Source: Gymnopus androsaceus JB14
Lineage: Eukaryota > Basidiomycota > Agaricomycetes > Agaricales > Omphalotaceae
Length of the DNA stretch: 64,000 nt
Assembly: GCA_009733575.1 (NCBI GenBank)
Contig: ML769419.1
Span: 248,001-312,000 of the forward strand
Direction of reading: 5' to 3'
The translations under genes were made by a program, and so were the position numbers. The first letter of the stretch is position 1. Every line of letters starts with the position of its first letter. The notes under the pieces were generated by a model, which saw only the letters and a program-made list of their open reading frames with translations, was not told the origin of the DNA and ran no database searches. This document shows positions 12,180 to 24,471 of this stretch, one piece after another.

Positions 12180-12693
12180 ACAAGGGGGTGTAAATAAATA
12201 AAAAATTACTGGACGTCGATTTTTTTTTCTTGAGCCTGGCTGGCGGACTAACTAACTATGTAAGCATTCCCACGTCCATGTATGGTATATCAAGATAAGA
12301 TTTCATCATGAATTGCTCTCTACAGAGTCAGAAGACACTGTTTGGACACTGTACCTTCACTTTGAGTTTTTTTAGCATCCATAACCCATAAAAAATCCCA
12401 TTTTTCCTTCTGAAACACTGTTACAGTGATACTCATATGTCTGGCTTTGACCAGCCAAAGCAAGCAAGTAAGTACATGGGGGCCAGAAGGTGTAGGAACG
12501 CTGTAATTTATACAATGGATGTTATGTACTTACAGGTAGTGTAAGATATATACATTTTGAAGTTTCCAGACTGCCAAAAGTGGTCAAAATAGGTCAATCT
12601 TAGGTTGTCAAAAAAATTTTTTTTTTTTGGGCTGAGGTGCTGGACTAACTAACCTAGGCCTGGTCGGGCGCTAAATTCTTTGAACCCCCTTGT
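12180..12693. mobile_element. TIR element with 6-bp duplication CTCTTG
   Basis: The ends are ACAAGGGGGT and its complement ACCCCCTTGT, flanked by CTCTTG at 12174-12179 and 12694-12699. Poly-T runs followed by GGACTAACTAAC occur near both ends in the same orientation. There is no coding frame. The superfamily is not clear from a 6-bp duplication. Confidence 0.6.
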
Positions 12694-12749
12694 CTCTTGA
12701 CCTCTTACTTCTACCATCTCATTCCTACTATCACGTGACAATTGCAACT

Positions 12750-13120
12750 TTGTAAGCATACTTGTTCTACTAAGTATTTTCAAGTTACCTACTTTACTTA
12801 GTATTTACTTACTTTACTTTCACTTTACTTACTTCACTTTAGTTTACAGGCATGTGCTAATTATGTCCTTATTTAGAATTTATCTAAGTATTAATTACAT
12901 TACAATTTAAAATTCTTTTCTTTTCTTTGATTCTTAGGAACTTTTCAAGAATTTACTTAAGAATTACTCAGGCATTAACTATTTAATTACTTATTATTTA
13001 TCTAAGTGTATTACTTACAATTTAGAATGATTTTTCTTTCCTTTAATTCTTAGGAACTTCCTAAGAATTTAATTGAGAATTACTCAAGTAAAAAACCACT
13101 TTCTTGAGAAAAGCTGCCCT
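12750..13120. repeat. AT-rich sequence with a diverged ~105-bp tandem duplication
   Basis: Two successive units (about 12885-12985 and 12995-13095) share TTATCTAAGT, ATTCTTAGGAACTT and AAGAATT..GAATTACTCA. A run of TTTACTTAC units precedes them. No coding content. Confidence 0.55.
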
Positions 13121-13130
13121 GGAAGTTGTG

Positions 13131-13383
13131 TAGGGCTCGGCACCATACCATATATGGGTACGGGTCATATTTTTCCGGTGATCCCGTACCCGTATTGTGA
13201 TTTTTATCCAAAAAATGGATACAGTACAGGTACGGAGCCCCTGAATTACCCATAATACGAGTGGAACGAGTGATACATACATGACCGTCCCGTACCTGTA
13301 CTGTCTTTGGGAAGTCTCGAATCAATGATGGTACGGGCACAGTCCCGTATTTGTAAGCATATCAATATTGGTGTCAAGCCCTA
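13131..13383. mobile_element. Short hAT-like TIR element
   Basis: The inverted ends are TAGGGCTCGGCACC and TAGGGCTTGACACC, with internal GTACGGG/CCCGTAC motifs. No target duplication is visible, so it may be truncated or old. The terminal TAGGGC resembles that of the element at 41453-42035. Confidence 0.5.
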
Positions 13384-14044
13384 TATACTTGATCAAGCTG
13401 TATCAAACCTGATGAATCATTCCATGATCCCTTGTGGGAACAACTCATGCCACGTTCAACATGTTTGGACATGTGTGCAGTTGCCCCAGTTCCTTACAAT
13501 GCACAGTATTACTATGACTCTTGAGAATGCACTTGTATGCCAAGGAACCCATCTAAATGACACTGTCACCAGATATTGAATATTCAGCTACAAAGTATTT
13601 GAATGACAGAGTATGTAATTATTCAACACAAGTTGTACATGCCAAGATTTTCTGACATGTGCAATCAAGTATGTACATACAGATTAGATAGTGCAAGTCC
13701 CCGGGGCCCGGGCATTGCATCCGAATGGGAGAGACAGGCCACAATAGGCATGTCACGCATATGAGTTGACAGGTGCATCAACAGGTGCATTTAAGGCACC
13801 AGTTTTTCAGGTGCATCGGACCTTGCCCCCAGTGAGAGCTTTACAAACATCAGAAACTGGTATGTAATTTGTAGATCATATCAGTTGCCAGGAACTGTCT
13901 ACTTTCAAATGCAGATTTGGTAGTGGTTAATTTTTTCCCTTTCCTGTATGTCTGTTGAACAATTGATGACATTGACTTTATAAATTTCATATATAATGCT
14001 ATTCTCTCTATCACGCTCCATTTCTTTACCTCAACTGAACATTC
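13384..14044. other. Intergenic, nothing recognised
   Basis: Contains a GC-rich patch (TCCCCGGGGCCCGGGC near 13,698) and repeated AGGTGCAT motifs near 13,770-13,820. No gene. Confidence 0.35.
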
Positions 14045-14281
14045 ATGACAATGAACTTGACTGTTTCTCACCGGGGCCAGTCTTATTCCCTTTCTCTACT
14101 TCCTGATGACACATTAACTGCCCTTCAAGCCCAACTTGAAGAGCTGACACTTACACCTCCCCTGCTGCAGAAACTTTTATACAAAGGCAAGACTAACAAG
14201 AATCTGGATGATCAGATCAGTGGGCTCAAAGGATTGGACTCCAGAGTTCAAAGTTATGGTGCGCTGGATCCTCAACCTTAA
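14045..14281 (+). pseudogene. Ubiquitin-like domain fragment (WLM-protein type)
   Basis: A 78-codon frame, opening MTMNLTVSHRGQ, shows a beta-grasp ubiquitin-like pattern: LPDDTL, then LQKLLYKGK, then GLKGLDSRVQ. This arrangement resembles the N-terminal ubiquitin-like domain of fungal WLM metallopeptidase-type proteins. The frame ends right after the domain, and no peptidase part (HExxH) follows; the sequence beyond belongs to another gene fragment on the opposite strand. I read it as a displaced piece of a host gene. Confidence 0.5.
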
Positions 14282-14333
14282 AAACACCTGCAGAAGAAGA
14301 TAAGGTTATTACTGAACCAAAAAAAAAAACAAT

Positions 14334-14780
14334 AAAATGTACATTGCCTGTTAGTCAGTGCCAAAAAGTCAATATGCACCACAACCAATTGCAACTGCTT
14401 CAATGTATATTTTCCCATCAAGATAAATCTCTGGGTTGTGTCAGAGCGAACTGTAATGATCAACCTGATGCATATTTTCTTGTCAGTGAACTTGTATTCT
14501 TGCCAGTTGACACTTTGATTGACACTGAATAACACATGGTCTGTAGGTTGTTGGTCATTGGCTATAATCAGGATCCCACCTGAATCAACAAACTCTCAGA
14601 GATGCGTGCCTTTGTGCACTTCTTCCCAGGTGAAGCCACCATTGCAACTGAGGAAGATATCACTCTTGGTGTAGGATGCAAGTGGTTTGCCAACATTACC
14701 AACAGCCATGATCACTCCAATGATGGAGGGACTACTGTACATGGCCCTGGGCTTGGGATGCTCCATATAACCATGGACAT
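14334..14780 (-). pseudogene. VPS10/sortilin domain fragment
   Basis: On the minus strand the translated pieces match the VPS10 domain order. First comes [10 protein letters not shown]...[21 protein letters not shown], then ANDQQPTDHVLFS, then NWQEYKFTD, and finally RFILMGKY..VVVHIDF. These are the Asp-box-like blades of the vacuolar sorting receptor fold. A stop replaces the usual aromatic residues after KGTH, and both ends of the protein are missing. The intact family member is a type I membrane receptor for vacuolar cargo. Here it is a fragment directly next to the GH71 piece on the same strand, with no intergenic space typical of real genes. Confidence 0.75.
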
Positions 14781-14799
14781 GTAAAGAGAAAGACTAAGG

Positions 14800-16079
14800 A
14801 GAGAAAACATTAGACATGTCAGGCACAACAGGATAATCACGCACAGCACTGTCCAAAGAGTCCGGGACTGAGATGGGTATAGTGAGTTTGCTACGACCAG
14901 CAGGCACAGAAAACATCTGTGAAGCAAGTGAAGTCGTATTTGATGAATTTGAAGCAGGGATGATCTCTAGAGTAACATTGGCAGGTTTGGAGAGCAGATT
15001 GATGGCCCAAACAGTGTCAAGAACCTAGGAAAGATGGTCATCAGGCTAGAGATTGGGCTAGGAAGAAACAACTTGCTAGTTCGCTCCTGGGTACAGGTCC
15101 AACGTGTCTCCAGTTGCGTTGGCAGATGTGGGATGAGTATGCCACCATATTATGATGTGCTCTCCATCAGATGGAATAGTGGGGTACGGACCCAGTCTTG
15201 AATGCTGCAGCATAGTACAATGTGTTAGAAATAAGAAATGGAGTTTAAATGATTGTGTAGCCGTTTCACCTCAACTGGGCCCTGAGGCAAACGGGTAAGG
15301 TACATGGGTAACTACATACTGTATTTATACCTTTAAGAATGACTATGTCATAGTGCATATAACAGGAAAGTGAGCACTATGTGAATATCTGTGGCTACTA
15401 TGCATACAGTCAAGTGGCTACTGTGAGTATATGGATGGATACTGTGAGTGTATGCGCAAATATCTCCTGTGATCATATATTCATAAGTATGTTGTAATGT
15501 GGGCTAAAATAGATTTTCCGTAAATTCCAACACAATGTCAAAGAACATTAGCACCAACTGGTATGGTTCATGCCATTGGTCCATGCTTCAATGGCAGTTG
15601 GAAGGGCTCCTATGGTATGTCAGTAAGTAGATTAAATTATGGCAGTCAAGGATCTACCTTCAATTGGTCTGATGTAGTGAGACTCTCCATAGTCATTCCA
15701 CAATATGATCTCCACAAACCAACTTGGTCTGCTATTGACAGTTGAGATGCTGTCGTGTTTGTTGGATCTGCATTGTCTCCAAGTGGGGCCTGGGCAGAGA
15801 TCAAGGACTCCCAACATTTGGAATAGAGGTGTTGGTCAGCAAGGTAAAGGAACTAGAGATGGTATCATTGAGTCAAGTTCGAGAGTGTGAAAGAAAGAAA
15901 CTCACATTTTTATTGAATGAGTTTGCAGCAAAATGAGTGAAGAACCTAGGGGATACCGCAGCAATGTATGTCAAATTGGTGGTACCAAGAGCTTCAAGGA
16001 ACTGCTTATCAGAGCTTGTTGAGCCAATAAAATTACCAAGAGCATCTTTGATGCTGAGTACTCCAGAAGTAGTTGTCAA
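14800..16079 (-). pseudogene. GH71 alpha-1,3-glucanase fragment (C-terminal half)
   Basis: Minus-strand segments follow GH71 mutanase order. TYIAAVSPRFFTHFAANSFNKN ends at a GTGAG donor at 15905. Then come LYSKCWESLISA (about 15835-15790), VEIILWNDYGESHYIRPIEG (about 15720-15655), AWTNGMNHTSW (about 15592-15558), YYAAAFKTGS..HIIIWWHTHP (about 15225-15110) and the C-terminal VWAINLLSKPANVTLEI...FSVPAGRSKLTIPI (about 15025-14850). Frameshifts separate several segments, and the N-terminal half is replaced at 16080 by LINE sequence. The enzyme family hydrolyses cell-wall alpha-1,3-glucan. This copy cannot be functional. Confidence 0.82.
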
Positions 16080-18462
16080 GATGCATCTCTCCTCACCTCT
16101 TTGACTGACTTTGCTAATGGATGGATCCCTGGGAGTGTTTCTAGCCTTGTTGCTGCTTGCTGTCGATGTTGTTGAATTTTTAGTGGCATTGATAACAGTG
16201 CTGCATGGATGTTGAGAATATCAGTTGTGGTCATGCTCATTGCCCCTGATATCAGAACTGCTGCCTGCCTCTGTATTGAAATCAGCTTCTTCACTATTGC
16301 ACTTGGGACTTCTGTCTTCTGGTTCTGTGGTACCATGACCACATTGGCTGCATACAGCATTCTTGGAATTGCTTTTGATTTGTATAGTTGCCATATGTGT
16401 TGTGCTACCATTCCACTCTTTATCTGTGCTAACCGCCAAAACTGTACCAGCCATGCTTGCCCTCTTTCACCATAATCATGTGTTTCTCCTTCCACCGCAA
16501 GGCTTTGTCCATCATTACCCCAAGGAACTGTGTGCTGTCCTCTGACTTCACTGTGAAGTCTCCAATCTTCACTCCAGGGCCCCTCACCAGTGCTGTTTTT
16601 GTCTTTTGTCCCTGTACCACCTCTCTCTTGTGTGTAAGGTCAACAAGTTTGAACTTGTCCATCCCAAATGAACAGTTGTGTTTCCTTGCCCAGTCAAGCA
16701 CACCTCTGCTTCTCTTCATCATCTCCCCTAGTTTCTCATGCAGCTCCTCCACATTCTCTCCCCATGTCATAGCAGCTATGTCATCCATAAACCTGAAAGC
16801 CTCTTCTTTCTCTAGAGGGTTGAAAAGCGCCAGCAGTCCTGCGGCATACAGTATATAGCCAATACCTGCACTTGGGTTGCCTTGGTCCTCTCCACCTAGG
16901 GCACTATCAACTTCAGAGACGTAGTCATCAAATACCAGCCTTGTTTTCTGGTTTGCGTACCTCCATTGCAGCCATTCTATTATTTTGTTTTGTACCCCTA
17001 GCATCCACAGTTCGTGGTATAACATTTTGAGGTCAACGCTGGGGAACGCTCCCTTCACATCCATGAATAGGACTGATACAATCTGTCCTTCTCTCCACAA
17101 CTCCTTTATTTGGTGGACCATGAGGTGAATGGAGTCAGTGGTGTTGTGTCCCGGTCATGCGCCAGATTGCAAGGAATGAAGTAGCCTCAGTGTCTCCACC
17201 TGTGTGGTGATCTCCGCTGCCATATCACCATTCATGAGCCTTCCATGGCCTTCAGAAACAGCCACTGGTTGCATTGCTGATGGCTGTCTGTAGTTGGCTT
17301 GCCCCAGTTTCTTTAATATGATTGTATCATTCAGCGCCCAATTCTCTGGGTGTATCCTCAGGTTGTACATTGCTTGGTATATTGGTCCCAGTCGAGGAAT
17401 GAGGAGGCTCAAGCAGGCTTTGAATAGGTTGTTTGGTATTGTTCCCATCCTCATTGCCTTTCCATTCTTCATATGTTGGATTGCATTTGATAGCCTTCTA
17501 TCTGTGGGTATTTTGAACTCCCATGCTGCCTTCTGGGTATTTGGCTGTCTTTGGGATGCATGATTCCACTGGCAGCAGTGGGAAGAAAGTATCCCAGCAT
17601 ATCTTTGCCTTTCCTGGGTAGTCTCTCACCAGCTTCTTTACTCCCCTCTTGTCTGCCAACCACAGTTCTGGGATCCACAACCTTCCTCCATCTGTTGGTC
17701 CTCCCTCAACCATCTTTCCTATTTTCCACACTTCCACATCATACTCTCATCAGCATCTGTGAGATATGCCACCCATGTGTCTGCCTTGGCCTTCTTTATC
17801 TCCGTCAACATAGTCTGCCTCATTCTTCTGAACTCCTTGTGTACTGGATGTGATGGGTTTGCCCTTGCCCTGTATGACTGTTTGGAGAGATTTCCTTTTA
17901 TCGATTTCATCTTTGATATCTCTTTGTTCCACCATCATCTATGCTTTGGGCTTGGCTTGACCACTTGTACTTTCTCTTTACCACCTCTTCTACTGCTTTG
18001 TCTAGTCCCTCCAGAACTTTCCAAAACTCTGCTTCTATCTCTATCTCCTTTGGTAGCTCCAGCTCACTCATTTTCTCCTTGAGCCTCTTGTTAAAGTCCT
18101 CCCAGTCTACCATCTTCCAATTCCTCCTTTCCCTTACATCTGCTACCCCCATCCTCATGTCAATTTTTGTTTCTATCGGGAAGTGGTCTGTTTTTATGGG
18201 TCATAGGTCTGGTCTGGTGTTGCATGTGACTGTGCAATCCATGACCCCCTTGGTGCAGAACACATTATCAACCCTGGTATAGTTCCCCATTGTGAATGAC
18301 TTTAATGTTGGTATTGATTCCGGTAGTGCTATTTGCAGCGCGTTCTCTGCTATCATTATAAGGAGCTGCTGTGCTGCCACTAGGTTTTGGGCAGTAAAGT
18401 GGTGGTTTCCCAGGAAACGGTGTCTTGGCTACTGGCTGAACTGGCCAGAGGAATAGTATCAA
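16076..18462 (-). mobile_element. Tad-like LINE fragment: endonuclease tail and reverse transcriptase
   Basis: On the minus strand, the end of an AP-type endonuclease (TDHFPIE near 18,190) is followed by a linker and the reverse transcriptase. RT motifs are LFMDVKGAFPSVD (about 17065-17025), GEDQGNPSAGIGY (about 16890-16850) and the FMDD active site (about 16790). A Tad-type tail (IQRQAAVLISGAM..TTDIL..HA) runs down to 16076. Stops and frameshifts interrupt it: one TGA stands where GARPG is expected near 17,155, and several frame changes lie at 17.5-18.2 kb. Both ends are missing, and no poly-A tail or RNase H is visible. The truncated 3' edge abuts the GH71 fragment at about 16,078. Confidence 0.82.
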
Positions 18463-20004
18463 AGTGTATCAGTAGTGCAGAATCATTATAACAACTCTTA
18501 TAAGTATATATGATTGATCTTGATTCAGCTTATAGGTCTGCTTCCCATCCAAGTGAAGAGCACAACTGTGAGTGGTGTTAGAGCATGTCGCATTGAATTC
18601 TCTCAGTGACATTGAATGGGAAGGTGGAACCGTTTTAATGGTGAGTGATTTGAATAACTGATAATAGGAGTTGTGCTAATGGAAACCACTGGGCAGGTAT
18701 GTCTATATGATTATAAATAATACTGGATTGTTGAGTTTAGTATTATAAGTTGTGATTCTAATAGAATCAAGATCAATGTTGTGTTGGTTGGTGGTGATGA
18801 GATAGGGAGAGATAGAGAGATTCAAGAAAAGAGAGACTGAGAGAAAGAAAAGTGGAACAAGAGAAGAAAACCAATTGATTGACAAAATAACTGATCTGGG
18901 GGCCTTACAGGCAAGGTCCCCAGCTTATATAGGTTATTGGACAGTAATTAATATAACTATAATGGTTTGTTGACCATATGTGTAGTTGTGCAGTAAAGTA
19001 AGCTGCACAACCTGCGCATTTGACTGGGCTGCAGCTTGCGCAGAGCTGCGTGAACTGTTTCTCAAAAAAGGGAGGAATACGATGCATCATCTAGGAAGGT
19101 CAATACCTCGTGCTCACTGTGAAATATTGGTACAGGAATGTAAGTAGGGTTCGAATGACATTCAGAAATTGTGATATCAAGGACAGCTGGCAGTGGAGAG
19201 TCAAAGCATTGCATGAAATAGAAAGACATTGTTGGAATTTGTAATGAAAGAGATTAATCCATCATGGAACGAGTTTGTAGTTTGGAATAAGGAGTGAACG
19301 GCCAAATTGTCGATAGAGAAGTTGAAAATCAGATGATGATTTAATGAGAACAATTGTTGAAGGAAATGCTGGGAGGAAATGCTGGGAATTCCATTTGGTA
19401 GCATTGCTAGGACATTCAGAACAGCAATTGTGAGGTGAATGGCCGTGGACATTGGAAATTGGTGGATGGGAAGAAGGGGACCATGGAGGTAAGAGAAAGA
19501 AAAGATTTAGGCACTTGTCATGAACTGGTAGGCTATTGCCATCAGAATTCCGGTCCATCAACCATTGGTCTGGTTGGACTTGTTAGGAAGTCTCGCTGGA
19601 TGCTTAAGGATGCCAGGCAGGCCAGCTACTAGACTTTGCATTTTGTTTTCTTGGTTATGTAGCCTGTTCTACCATTGATGCTACTCCATCCTTCTAGGCT
19701 TCAAAGGATGTGTCAGTTGCATCCAATCTTAAATTGAAATTGTAGCTGCATGTATGTCTGCTAAGCTTTACTTTTGTCTACAATGGTTCTTTCCTTATCT
19801 TCCTTTTCTAGTTAATTGGCAATTTGTATGATGCTATCCCAAGCAACAATTATAGGTGTATGAACCACATGCACCTGGAAAACATAATTGATGTGTATGA
19901 AAGGCAATAAATGGGATCCCAAGTCACAACTATATTCAGGGCATATGGATGGCATACTCGGAGCCTGCTAGCCAGTCAATGACACTCAATCTGGCAATCA
20001 TAAA
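18463..20004. other. Intergenic, nothing recognised
   Basis: No convincing frame. A purine-rich tract (GAGAGAAAGA) lies near 18,800-18,860. Probably decayed repeats. Confidence 0.35.
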
Positions 20005-20419
20005 TAGTGCTGGGCTCGGGTCAGCCAGGTTGTGTCGGGTTCCAGGTCAGGTCACTGTACCCGGGCCGGGTTGGGTTGAACTTTCCAAACCTGACAAAAC
20101 GCAACCATCCCGACTCTTAGTTCTAGCGCACACATGCCTGTCAACTGCAAGAGGCGGGCCCAAGCCAAATTTGTTATTTACACTACTGTACAGCTGGTAC
20201 ATACAAATCCAAATAACATGAAATAATTTCGGAAACGGACCTAACTTTGGCCATCCAATGTCGAGAAAAAGATCAGGTGGAAATAGCAGCAACCCTCTCA
20301 AAAAACTCGCTAAAACTGTAGTATCACAAGCACGTAGACAAGTTGTCAGTGGTAAGAAGCATTCAGCATGACACCTGTCCATCACTAACCTTCTGTACGA
20401 TTCAAGATAACGAATAACA

Positions 20420-23400
20420 ATGGTGATGGTGATGTCCCAAGATCTGCAACGGCTTCACAAGAAGCCTCTCCCAGTACCCCTAGCCACACTTCCTCAGTGA
20501 TATACATTGCATCCAATGAAGACAGCGAGAAATCGAAAGAAGAAAAGATTAAAAGAATGCGTGAGTAATTTTTATAGTGTTAAGCAATGATCACATACTG
20601 TTATTGTAGGTGAGCGAATTGCAAAATGAAAGTCACCAGTCTATGCATTCTTCCACCGGGACCCCAATATCTTCTTCGATGACTTCGGGAGAGCCAAAGT
20701 ATGCTGAATTTGCATGTACATCTTGCCGTAAAACTATCAAACAAGGGCTCACAGGTAGTGATGCCGCTTCAACAGGTTAGTTCTAGTATCTTGTTCAGGT
20801 TCTGTGCACTTACTTGTACCACCAAAGGTGTATTAATCCGACATGCACGAGACTGCTTTGGTAGCAAGGCCGTCAAATCTGTTCGACAATCTAAGGATAT
20901 CAATAAGGCTCACGAAGTACTGAAGAAATTTGGCAAGAAAAGCCAGTCAAAACTTACTGCTGCTTTGAAAACAATTAAGGGGTGGGCTGAGTCCTTCTCT
21001 ACACAACCACCCTCCAAAGAATCTATCAGGTGAGTATTCTTTGCCCCTACATCCTCAGTTCCTCAGGTGAACAATGCTGCAGAGTTGTTACTGCTTGTTG
21101 GGTGTCTGAGTCGGTGCGGCCATTTCATATTGTCAAAGACCATGGCTACCGTTGGCTGCAGAAGGAGGGACATCCCGAGCGTTATATTCCCAGTCGTGAA
21201 ACGGTGTCAAAGGATGTTAAGAACCTATATGAGAAGGTCAAAGAAAAATTAGCCAAAGAATTCCAGGTAGATTTATTTCAAATGCGAAACATAATTTGAC
21301 TCACTGTATTGTGTAGGAATATGATGGCGAGCTTGCAATTGCCCTTGACTGTTGGACTTCACCTAACCACAAGGCATAGATGAGTATAGTAGTATCACGG
21401 ATATGCAAGGGAGCCAATGGGAAGGAAGAGTTGGCCACTGACCTATTAGACTTCATTGAGCTGTCATGCTCCCACTCACATCAGCAAAAATGGTCTGGGC
21501 CTGGGATAGCCTATAGGTTAGACTAATATGACCTGGGCAACCTGGGCAACCTGGGCAACCTGGGTGACTTAGGCCACCTAGGAATGTGCCCAAATCCTGA
21601 TATCCCTTGAGGGTGACTTAGGCTACCTAGGAATATGCCCAAATCCTGATATCACCAGAGGGAGCCTCCTTGCAGCCTGAACACAACCTGAGCACAACCT
21701 AAGTGCAACCTGAACACAACCTGAGTACAACCTGAGGGAACTTGGGGCAGCATGGAGAAGCCTGAGGAAGTCTGAGGAAGCCTGGGACAGCCTGAGATTT
21801 ATCTAGAACTAGGATTACAAGCTAAATAGCTTCAATAAACTAGTACATTAAATTATAATGTGTATTAATATCATTAAAAGAACAATAGACACCCCAATTA
21901 TTGGAATTTATCAACATATAATTGCGTAAAATAAGCGCCCAAATAAGCGCTAAACCGCGTGGGCGCCTGTAGACTGTGTACAATTAAAAGTCTGTTGATG
22001 GGGTCAAATCAGATTCATCATGAAGTAACAGTTAACTTGATAAATATGTTAGTCTACTTGAACTTGAGTTAAAAATACTTAAGTGAGGTGTTCCGAGTCA
22101 TAAGTCAAGGCCAGTAAAACATTAATGAGTCTCAAAAAATAAGTTCACTTTGAAATAAGTCAAAAATCCATGAGTTTAATAAGATAATAAGGTTCAAGTG
22201 ATATAAATGTGGAAATTGAGCAAAAAGATACAGCTGAATGATAAAGTATGAGAATTATTTTTTGGGTTGTATAACTCAGTAGAAGTATCCCTAGGTTACC
22301 TCAAGTTGCCTCAGGCTTCCCAGGCTTCCTCAGGCTTCTTCAGGCTTCCTCAGGCTTCCTCAGGCTTCCTCAGGCTCCCTCAGGTTCCCTCAGGATTCCT
22401 TCAAGAAGCCCAGGAATAAGGGGGTGGACTTATGAAAGCCTGGGAGACCTAGGTGTCCTGGGTCTCCTGGGTCTCCTAGGAGACCTAGGTAGTCCTTAGG
22501 TATCCTCAGGTTATCCAAGGCCCAGACCTTTTTTGCTGATGCAGCTGAAAAAATGGCCGAAGCACTTGCTAAAGCACTGAAGGAGTACGGAATTGAGAAC
22601 AAGGTCAGTACAAAATAAAAAACCAACAAAGCTATGCTGACGTACCACTCAAGATTATTTCCATGACCTGCGACAATGCTTCTGCGAACACCAAAATGAT
22701 CACCAAGCTTTCCAAGATTCTTCCATCATTTCTAGGGGAGGAATGCCATGTTCAATGCTTTGCCCACACTGTAAACCCAGCTGCAAAAGGGGACCTCCGC
22801 CCATTTGAGCCAAAAAAGAGGAAGGATAATGACAAAGAAGTTTTGACAAACAATGACCTAGAGGAGTTGCAGGAAGAGCTCCAGGCTGAATTTCGAGATC
22901 TTGAAGAGAATGGTGCACAGGCGACCAACGATGATGAGGGTTTTGTTGATGTGCTCAATGAGATGATGGCGTTGGAAAGAGATGAGTGGGAGGCAGGCAA
23001 GTCCCGCTCCGCATGGCTCTGAAAAAGGTAAGCAGGTCAACAATTGGGCACCAAACCAATTGATATATTACCATTCTCGGCAATTTCTCATGGCTGGGAA
23101 CCAATCGAGAATTATTGCCGTTAATAGTAACTATTTCATCAATTGGTTTTCTCACTGATTTCCTCGATTGGTTTACGAATGGCTCCGCTCCAATATAGGC
23201 CCGCCATGTCTCATTCAAAATTATCAACTCTCCCACTCTCCTTCTTCCTTGCTGGCGTGAAACTACTGCTGGTACCTCTTTCAAAAACCGCACTCTTCCT
23301 CGGGACGTTGCCACATGTTGGAACTCAACATATGATATGTTAAAGGCGTTTTTGGAGATGAAGGAGCTGGTCAAGGCATTTTTGGACTGTGCCTCTTATG

Positions 23401-24471
23401 GATTATCTGCGTATGCTCTCTCTGAAAAAGAATGGCAAGCCATCAACGATTTGGTTTCTGCATTGAAGGCACAGTTTTTTTTCTCCTGTTGGCTATGTAT
23501 GCACTAACTGGTACTTGCTTAGATTTTGAAAGACGCCACCGAGTTTTTTTCATCTAACTCTCCTAATATTTCCATTGTCATCCCAACCATGGATGCCATT
23601 GATGAAGCTTTTGCAACCGGTACTGTTGATGGCTGTGTCCTTTCCGCACCTCTCCGACATGCACTTTTACTTGGAAAATGAACCCTCAACAAGTATTATG
23701 AACTTACGGATAGTTCGAGTATTTACCGCATGGCTATGGATACGTATGCAGCCTTTCAGTATCTATAATTTCTGACACACTCTTTCAGTCCTTCATCCTT
23801 CATTCAAGCTTGAATACTTCAAAACACTCCAGTGGCCACAGGAATGGATTAATGATGCCATCAATGTCACTCAAAAAGCATGGACTACTCGATTCAAGCC
23901 CACTCAAACATCCTCAGATACCAAGTCATCTGCCACTGTACCTCCCGTATGTTGAAAGTTTTCATTTATTTCTTTCCTCGCTAATCTTTTTTGCTTAGGC
24001 TTTCGCGTCATTGTCAAATAAATTCGTCTTGCTTATGATTTTGCAGACAAATCATGCTTTACCTAATGCTCAGTTTGATGAATTCGACTGCTATCTTGCT
24101 GACGGTGTTGTACCAACTGACAATCCGCTCAAATGGTGGCTTATGAATCGCAAAGTATATCCAAATTTGGCGTGGCTTGCCACTTCTGTTCATTCTGCTA
24201 TGGGTAAGTGGCAATTTGCTACACGAGTATTTATTTATTTAACATTTCCCTAGCATCTGCTGTACCTGTCGAGCGTAGCTTTTCTCGTGGCCATATCCTA
24301 ATCCCACACCTCCGTAATCGCCTTCGTTCCAATACAATTTGTGCACTCATGTGTTTCAGTGATTGGTCACGCAATGACTATATCACCAACACTGAGCTTG
24401 AAGCATTTTTGAATGACAAAGGGAAGGGGGATGAAATACTGGTTGTAGATGATGATGATGATGACAATTAG
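20420..24471 (+). pseudogene. hAT transposase 1 (BED finger, RNase H-like, dimerisation domain), broken
   Basis: Segments follow the order seen in the sister element at 27275-30267. A BED-type zinc finger (CTSC..RHARDC) lies near 20,720-20,860. HYIPSRETV-like sequence lies near 21,180 and ends at an intron. The first catalytic Asp is in ALDCWTSP (about 21,335-21,365), the second in ITCDNASAN (about 22,655-22,690). The C-terminal dimerisation block with WWLMNRKVYPN and SAVPVERSFSRG lies at about 24,130-24,290, followed by an acidic tail. Damage includes a frameshift just before the zinc finger (about 20,698), a TAG in place of a sense codon before MSIVVS (about 21,378), and the nested element. 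No active protein can be made. Confidence 0.8.
21479..22541. mobile_element. CATCAGC fold-back element A, inside hAT transposase 1
   Basis: The ends are CATCAGCAAAAATGGTCTGG and the inverted CATCAGCAAAAAAGGTCTGG. The flanking dinucleotide is CA on both sides (21477-21478 and 22542-22543). Removing the element and one CA restores the coding run SHS|AEKMAEAL, which aligns with SHSGKNMAEAL in the sister hAT, so the insertion boundary is independently supported. The arms are made of CCTGGG/CCTGAGG-type units (for example repeated CTTCCTCAGG near 22,330) around an AT-rich core. No coding frame. Confidence 0.85.

Noticed and set aside
16209..18282. Long plus-strand frames over the LINE
   Set aside because: Shadows of the minus-strand endonuclease and reverse transcriptase, which carry the real motifs.
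14045..18462. Complete Helitron
   Set aside because: No Rep/helicase and no recognisable 5' TC or 3' hairpin-CTRR boundary; kept only as a hypothesis for the gene mosaic.
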